The notes below the pieces were generated by a model. That model was not told the DNA's origin. It did no database searches and was given only the letters and a program-made list of their open reading frames with translations. The translations under genes and the position numbers were made by a program. This document shows positions 58,912 to 64,000 of a stretch of DNA of 64,000 nucleotides, in pieces (within the stretch, counting starts at the first letter, position 1; the number at the start of each line of letters is the position of its first letter). Origin of the DNA: Clavibacter nebraskensis NCPPB 2581. GTDB taxonomy: Bacteria; Actinomycetota; Actinomycetes; Actinomycetales; Microbacteriaceae. The stretch covers positions 1,736,001 to 1,800,000 of the forward strand of contig NC_020891.1 in the NCBI RefSeq assembly GCF_000355695.1, in the 5' to 3' direction.

Positions 58912-60027
58912 ATGACCGACACCACTTCCCCCACCGCGCAGCTCTCCGCCGCGGGCGTCAGCATCTGGCTCGACGACCTCTCCCGCGAGCGCATCGATGC
59001 CAAGGGCATCGAGAAGGTGATCGCCGAGCGCGACGTCGTCGGCATCACGACGAACCCCACCATCTTCGCGTCGGCCCTCGCCAAGGGCGAGGCGTACGAC
59101 GCCCAGGTCCGCAAGCTCGCGGCCGACGGCGCCGACGTCGACCGCGCGGTCTTCGAGATCACCACCCGCGACGTCGGCGAGGCCGCGCGCATCTTCCGCC
59201 CCGTGTACGACCGCACCGCCGGCTTCGACGGGCGTGTCTCCATCGAGGTCTCCCCCGACTTCGCGAACGACACGCAGGCGACCATCGACGAGGCCCACAA
59301 GCTGTGGGACAAGATTGCCGAGCCCAACGTCATGATCAAGATCCCCGCGACCCGCGAGGGCCTCGAGGCCATCACCGAGGTCATCGGCGCCGGCATCAGC
59401 GTCAACGTCACCCTGATCTTCTCGCTCGAGCGCTACCGCGAGGTCATCAACGCGTACCTCACCGGCCTCGAGAAGGCCAAGGCGGCGGGCATCGATCTGT
59501 CGACCATCCACTCGGTCGCGTCCTTCTTCGTGTCGCGCGTCGACACCGAGATCGACAAGCGCCTCGACGCCGTCGGCACCGACGAGGCCACCGCGCTCAA
59601 GAGCAAGGCCGGCGTCGCCAACGCGCAGCTCGCCTACCAGGCCTTCGAGCAGTCCTTCGCCTCCGAGCGGGCCCAGGGCCTCCTCGGCGCCGGCGCCAAC
59701 AAGCAGCGTCCCCTCTGGGCCTCGACCGGCGTCAAGAGCCCCGACCTGCCCGACACGCTCTACGTGACGCAGCTCGTCGCCGCGGACGTCGTCAACACGA
59801 TGCCGGAGAAGACGCTGGACGCGACGTTCGACCACGGCGTCATCGAGGGCGACACCATCACGGGCTCGTACGACGCCGCGAACGAGGTCCTCAACCAGGT
59901 CGACGCGCTCGGCATCTCCTACAAGGAGGTCACCGAGCTCCTCGAGAAGGAGGGCGTCGAGAAGTTCAAGGTGTCGTGGAGCGAGCTCATCGAGACCGTC
60001 ACGACCGCCCTGGACGGCGCCAAGTGA
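58912..60027 (+). CDS. tal: Transaldolase
   Basis: The protein has 371 residues of the long actinobacterial type. The Schiff-base Lys is K143 in [28 protein letters not shown] and [14 protein letters not shown] at the N-terminus, and [26 protein letters not shown] and [14 protein letters not shown] later, are the family hallmarks. It links pentose phosphates to fructose-6-P. AGAAGG lies 5 nt before the ATG. pgi overlaps its end by GTGA. Confidence 0.97.
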   Translation: MTDTTSPTAQLSAAGVSIWLDDLSRERIDAKGIEKVIAERDVVGITTNPTIFASALAKGEAYDAQVRKLAADGADVDRAVFEITTRDVGEAARIFRPVYDRTAGFDGRVSIEVSPDFANDTQATIDEAHKLWDKIAEPNVMIKIPATREGLEAITEVIGAGISVNVTLIFSLERYREVINAYLTGLEKAKAAGIDLSTIHSVASFFVSRVDTEIDKRLDAVGTDEATALKSKAGVANAQLAYQAFEQSFASERAQGLLGAGANKQRPLWASTGVKSPDLPDTLYVTQLVAADVVNTMPEKTLDATFDHGVIEGDTITGSYDAANEVLNQVDALGISYKEVTELLEKEGVEKFKVSWSELIETVTTALDGAK

Positions 60028-61619
60028 GCGTCCGCATCGCGCTGAGCGGCGCGGCGGCCACGGCCGTCGAGACCCACGTCCCCGCGCTCGTCGAGGCGCA
60101 CGTCGCCTCGGGGATCACCGGGCTCGACGGCACCCTGTGGGGGCCCGACGCCGAGTCCGAGGCCACCAAGCGCCTCGGCTGGACGCAGGCGGTCTCCGTC
60201 TCGCGTCCCCTCGTCGCCGAGATCACCGCGCTCCGCGAGGAGCTCCGCGGCCAGGGCGTCGACCACATCGTCCTCGGCGGCATGGGCGGATCCTCGCTCG
60301 CGCCCGAGGTCATCACGCGCACCGCGGGCGTCGAGCTCACGGTCCTCGATTCGACCGACCCGGGCCAGGTGCTCGCCGCGCTCGGCGACCGCCTCGCCAC
60401 CACCGCGGTCGTCATCTCCTCGAAGTCCGGATCCACGCTCGAGACGGACAGCCAGAAGCGCGTATACGAGAAGTCGTTCCGCGAGGCGGGCATCGACCCG
60501 ACCGCGCGCATCGTCATCGTGACCGACCCGGGCTCCCCGCTCGACGAGTCGGCCCGCGCCGACGGGTACCGCGTCTTCAATGCCGACCCCGACGTGGGCG
60601 GCCGCTACAGCGCCCTCACCGCGTTCGGCCTCGTGCCGTCCGGCCTCGCGGGCGCCGACATCGACGGTCTGCTCGACGAGGCGGAGGCCGCGTGCGCGCA
60701 GCTCGCCGTCGACGACGTCTCGAACCCGGGCCTCGTGCTCGGCGCCGCGATCGCCGGCACCTCGCCGCTGAAGGACAAGCTCGGCATCGTCTCCGACGGC
60801 ACGCACATCGTGGGCTTCGGCGACTGGGTCGAGCAGCTCATCGCGGAGTCCACCGGCAAGCTCGGCACGGGCCTCCTGCCCGTCGTGCTGCCGACCGACG
60901 CCCCCGAGCTGGGCCTGGGCCTCGCCGACCTGCAGATCGCGCGGCTCGTCGCCGACGTCGACGCGCACGACGCGGCCGAGGGCGAGATCGTGATCAGCGG
61001 CACGCTCGGCGCGCAGATCCTCACGTGGGAGTACGCCGTCGCCGTGGCGGGACGCCTGCTCGAGATCAACCCCTTCGACCAGCCCGACGTGGAGGCCGCC
61101 AAGGTCGCCGCGCGCGGTCTGCTCGACGACCGTCCCGCCCCCGAGGCCCCCGTCGTCACGACGGACGGCATCGAGGTGCGCGGCACGAGCGAGGTCACCG
61201 AGGGCGCGACCGACGTGTCCTCCGCGATCGACGCCCTGCTCGCGCAGGTCGGCCCCACGGGCTACGTCGCCGTGCAGGCCTTCGTCGACCGCCTGGCCCT
61301 CCCCGAGCTCGAGCGCCTGCGCGACGCGGTGGCCCGCAAGGTCGGCCGTCCCGTCACGTTCGGCTGGGGCCCCCGCTTCCTCCACTCCACGGGGCAGTTC
61401 CACAAGGGCGGCACCCCCGTCGGCGTGTTCCTGCAGATCACCGCGGACGCGGCCGAGGATCTCGAGATCCCCGACCGCCCCTTCACCTTCGGGCAGCTCA
61501 TCCAGGCGCAGGCCGCCGGCGACGCCACCGTGCTCGCCGAGCACGGTCGTCCCGTCCTGCGACTGAACCTGACCGATCCCACCACGGACGCCCGGGCCCT
61601 GCTCTCGACGCTCGAATGA
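60024..61619 (+). CDS. pgi: Glucose-6-phosphate isomerase
   Basis: The protein has 531 residues with two SIS-type sugar-isomerase domains. [28 protein letters not shown] (about 129-142), [15 protein letters not shown] and the C-terminal [22 protein letters not shown] are typical of the actinobacterial form that is fused to transaldolase in some bacteria. The GTG overlaps the tal stop by 4 nt, and zwf comes next. Function: fructose-6-P to glucose-6-P, so it feeds pentose-phosphate carbon back to zwf. Confidence 0.92.
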   Translation: MSVRIALSGAAATAVETHVPALVEAHVASGITGLDGTLWGPDAESEATKRLGWTQAVSVSRPLVAEITALREELRGQGVDHIVLGGMGGSSLAPEVITRTAGVELTVLDSTDPGQVLAALGDRLATTAVVISSKSGSTLETDSQKRVYEKSFREAGIDPTARIVIVTDPGSPLDESARADGYRVFNADPDVGGRYSALTAFGLVPSGLAGADIDGLLDEAEAACAQLAVDDVSNPGLVLGAAIAGTSPLKDKLGIVSDGTHIVGFGDWVEQLIAESTGKLGTGLLPVVLPTDAPELGLGLADLQIARLVADVDAHDAAEGEIVISGTLGAQILTWEYAVAVAGRLLEINPFDQPDVEAAKVAARGLLDDRPAPEAPVVTTDGIEVRGTSEVTEGATDVSSAIDALLAQVGPTGYVAVQAFVDRLALPELERLRDAVARKVGRPVTFGWGPRFLHSTGQFHKGGTPVGVFLQITADAAEDLEIPDRPFTFGQLIQAQAAGDATVLAEHGRPVLRLNLTDPTTDARALLSTLE

Positions 61620-61657
61620 CCGCATCGCCGGATCCGTCCGGCAGATCGAGGAGTTAC

Positions 61658-63199
61658 ATGTCGCCGGTGGATATCACCCCGGAATTCAATCCACTGCGGA
61701 TCCCGTCGGACAGACGGCTGAACCGCATCGCGGGGCCGAGCAGCCTCATCATCTTCGGCGTGACGGGTGACCTGTCGCGCAAGAAGCTGATGCCGGCCGT
61801 CTACGACCTCGCCAACCGGGGGCTCCTGCCCCCCGGCTTCGCGCTCATCGGCTTCGCCCGGAGGGACTGGGAGGACCAGGACTTCGAGCAGGTCGTGTAC
61901 GAGGCCGTCAAGCAGTACTCGCGCACCAAGTTCGACGAGGACGTCTGGCGCCAGCTGGCGCAGGGCATCCGCTTCGTGCAAGGCACCTTCGACGACGACG
62001 AGGCGTTCCAGACGCTGAAGGACATCACGGAGGAGCTCGACCGCGAGCGGGGCACGATGGGGAACCACGCGTTCTACCTGTCGATCCCGCCGAAGTCCTT
62101 CCCGCTGGTCACCGAGCAGCTCCGCCGCTCGGGCCTCGCAGACCAGAAGGAGGGCCACTGGCGCCGCGTCGTCATCGAGAAGCCCTTCGGGAGCGACCTC
62201 ACGACGGCCCGCGAGCTCAACGCCGTCGTCGAGTCGGTCTTCCCGCCGGACTCGGTGTTCCGCATCGACCACTACCTGGGCAAGGAGACGGTCCAGAACA
62301 TCCTGGCGCTGCGCTTCGCGAACCAGCTCTACGAGCCCCTGTGGAACGCCAACTACGTGGACCACGTGCAGATCACCATGGCCGAGGACATCGGCGTGGG
62401 CGGCCGTGCCGGCTACTACGACGGCATCGGCGCGGCGCGCGACGTGATCCAGAACCACCTCCTGCAGCTCCTCGCCCTCACTGCCATGGAGGAACCCGTC
62501 GCGTTCGACGCGTCGAGCCTCCGGGACGAGAAGGAGAAGGTGCTGTCCGCGGTCCGCCTGCCGAAGGACCTGTCCACCGCCACGGCGCGCGGGCAGTACG
62601 CCGGCGGCTGGCAGGGCGGCGAGGAGGTCGTGGGCTTCCTCGACGAGGACGGCATGGACCCCGAGTCCCTGACGGAGACCTACGCCGCCATGCGCCTCGA
62701 CATCAACACGCGCCGCTGGTCGGGCGTGCCGTTCTACCTGCGGGCGGGCAAGCGCCTCGGTCGCCGCGTGACGGAGATCGCGGTCGTGTTCAAGCGCGCT
62801 CCGCAGAACCTGTTCGCGGAGGACCAGACGTCGGCCCTCGGCCAGAACGCGCTCGTGATCCGGGTGCAGCCCGACGAGGGCGTCACCATCCGCTTCGGCT
62901 CGAAGGTGCCGGGCGCGGGGATGCAGGTGCGCGACGTCACCATGGACTTCGGCTACGGCCACGCCTTCACGGAGGCGAGCCCGGAGGCGTACGAGCGGCT
63001 CATCCTCGATGTGCTGCTCGGCGACCCGCCGCTCTTCCCCCGTCACCAGGAGGTCGAGCTCAGCTGGAAGATCCTGGACCCCATCGAAGAATTCTGGCGC
63101 ACGCAGGGCCAGCCCGAGCAGTACCGTCCGGGCACCTGGGGGCCGGCCTCGGCCGACGAGCTCCTCGCCCGCGACGGACGGACCTGGAGGCGGCCATGA
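61658..63199 (+). CDS. zwf: Glucose-6-phosphate dehydrogenase
   Basis: The protein has 513 residues from ATG at 61658. NADP site GVTGDLSRKKLMPAVYDLANRG (about 32-53), EKPFG, and the active-site RIDHYLGKETVQNI (about 202-215) are complete. The start at 61658 is preferred because GAGGAG lies 4-5 nt upstream. ATG at 61616 is in frame and overlaps the pgi stop (ATGA), adding 14 residues, and remains possible. It is the first enzyme of the oxidative pentose phosphate pathway and supplies NADPH. Confidence 0.95.
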   Translation: MSPVDITPEFNPLRIPSDRRLNRIAGPSSLIIFGVTGDLSRKKLMPAVYDLANRGLLPPGFALIGFARRDWEDQDFEQVVYEAVKQYSRTKFDEDVWRQLAQGIRFVQGTFDDDEAFQTLKDITEELDRERGTMGNHAFYLSIPPKSFPLVTEQLRRSGLADQKEGHWRRVVIEKPFGSDLTTARELNAVVESVFPPDSVFRIDHYLGKETVQNILALRFANQLYEPLWNANYVDHVQITMAEDIGVGGRAGYYDGIGAARDVIQNHLLQLLALTAMEEPVAFDASSLRDEKEKVLSAVRLPKDLSTATARGQYAGGWQGGEEVVGFLDEDGMDPESLTETYAAMRLDINTRRWSGVPFYLRAGKRLGRRVTEIAVVFKRAPQNLFAEDQTSALGQNALVIRVQPDEGVTIRFGSKVPGAGMQVRDVTMDFGYGHAFTEASPEAYERLILDVLLGDPPLFPRHQEVELSWKILDPIEEFWRTQGQPEQYRPGTWGPASADELLARDGRTWRRP

Positions 63200-64000
63200 G
63201 AGTCGATCTGCCGAACACCACCACCGCCAAGATCTCGAAGGCGCTCGTCAAGATCCGCGAGGAGGGCGGCGCCGTCGCCCTCGGCCGCGTCCTGACGCTC
63301 GTGATCTCCACCTCGCTCGGCAGCGAGGAGGAGGCCATCGAGGCCGCCAACGACGCGTCGCGCGAGCACCCCATGCGCGTCATCGTGATCTCCACCGAGC
63401 GCGGTGCTGCCGCGGAGACGACCACGGAGAAGGCGCGCGTCGACGCCGAGATCCGCGTGGGCGGCGACGCCGGCGCGAGCGAGGTCGTCGTGCTCCGCGT
63501 GTACGGCGCCGCCGCCGAGGACGAGGAGAGCCTGGTCACGGGCCTCCTCCTCCCCGACGCGCCCGTCGTCGCCTGGTGGCCGCACGACGCCCCCGCGGTC
63601 GTCAGCCAGTCGCCGCTCGGCCGCATCGCGCAGCGCCGCATCACGGACTCGTCCACGAGCAGCAACCCGCGCGTGGCCCTGCAGCACCTGGCCGCGACGT
63701 ACGCCCCCGGCGACACGGACTTCGCCTGGACGCGCCTCACGCTCTGGCGCGCGCTGCTCGCCGCGGTGCTCGACCAGCCGCCGTACGAGCCCGTCACGCA
63801 GGTGGAGGTGTCCGGCGCCGCCGACTCCCCCTCCACGGTGCTGCTCGCCGCATGGCTCGGTCTGCAGCTGCAGGTGCCCGTGCTGCACGAGGTCACCACC
63901 CGGGCGACCGGCTCGAGCGGGATCCACGGCGTGCGACTCCACCGCGCGTCCGGCGTCATCGACCTCGACCGGCCCATCGCCAACGTGGCGACGCTCAAGC
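63196..64000 (+). CDS. opcA: Glucose-6-phosphate dehydrogenase assembly protein OpcA (5' part)
   Basis: About 268 codons are in view and the gene continues past the window. MRVDLPNTTTAKISKALVKIREEGGAVALGRVLTLVI and LLLPDAPVVAWWPHDAPAVVSQSPLGRIAQRRITDS are OpcA-type segments. OpcA is needed for full activity of G6PDH in actinobacteria and cyanobacteria. ATG overlaps the zwf stop by 4 nt (ATGA), coupling the two. Confidence 0.93.
   Translation, partial: MRVDLPNTTTAKISKALVKIREEGGAVALGRVLTLVISTSLGSEEEAIEAANDASREHPMRVIVISTERGAAAETTTEKARVDAEIRVGGDAGASEVVVLRVYGAAAEDEESLVTGLLLPDAPVVAWWPHDAPAVVSQSPLGRIAQRRITDSSTSSNPRVALQHLAATYAPGDTDFAWTRLTLWRALLAAVLDQPPYEPVTQVEVSGAADSPSTVLLAAWLGLQLQVPVLHEVTTRATGSSGIHGVRLHRASGVIDLDRPIANVATLK

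Overview
The window is one ordinary chromosomal stretch of a very high-GC actinobacterium. Gene content and order fit Microbacteriaceae, most likely Clavibacter or a close relative; this is judged from remembered protein families, not from a search. Genes are packed tightly: many neighbours overlap by 4 nt (ATGA or GTGA), and GTG starts are common. There is no insertion sequence, prophage, CRISPR array or obvious acquired island. The only RNA gene is tRNA-Leu(GAG).

Layout. 1-3.8 kb: the 5' part of an S9 peptidase, an SDR protein, an NfeD-like/GDPD pair, and rbpA. 3.8-14.2 kb, leftward: lnt, helY, tatC, tatA, pafC, pafB, an FKBP lipoprotein, trmI and a HAD phosphatase. In mycobacteria this order surrounds the Pup-proteasome genes, but here none of them lies between pafB and trmI. 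14.3-18.8 kb: a PAC2 protein, mshC (mycothiol), uppP and an M20 peptidase. 18.9-22.5 kb: tRNA-Leu, corA, an epimerase and a J-domain protein. 22.7-26.4 kb: a complete four-gene osmoprotectant ABC operon. 26.4-31 kb: a HIT protein, a helicase, and an acyl-CoA-dehydrogenase-like gene behind a two-domain VOC dioxygenase with a strong palindromic operator. 31-37.6 kb: a GDSL hydrolase, D-Ala carboxypeptidase, SpoU methyltransferase, sirtuin, histidine phosphatase, glycosyltransferase and alpha/beta hydrolase. 37.7-44.7 kb: treS, an exonuclease, rpmE2, an ABC ATPase, divergent glgA/glgC and serB. 44.7-49.7 kb: a phosphotransferase, a FabG-like reductase, a DUF3099/small-protein/SURF1 operon and an ABC-F protein. 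50-55.3 kb: sufB-sufD-Rieske-sufC-sufT facing away from ctaA. 55.6-64 kb: ctaB, then tkt-tal-pgi-zwf-opcA for the pentose phosphate pathway.

How the genes connect. Central carbon metabolism (tkt, tal, pgi, zwf, opcA) supplies NADPH and sugar phosphates. treS, glgA and glgC handle trehalose and alpha-glucan storage. ctaA, ctaB and surf1 build the haem-copper oxidase, and suf builds Fe-S clusters. tatAC, lnt and uppP serve the envelope.

Regulation visible in the DNA. Many genes carry a TAnnnT -10 hexamer ending 6-9 nt before the start codon, so a large share of transcripts should be leaderless. Three genes (PAC2, sirtuin, DUF3099) have short upstream reading frames placed just after such a -10. 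Palindromes precede the VOC gene and tkt. I found no clear novel defence or mobile system. The most notable signals are the missing proteasome block that leaves PafBC behind, the leaderless architecture with its upstream reading frames, and the two operator-like palindromes.
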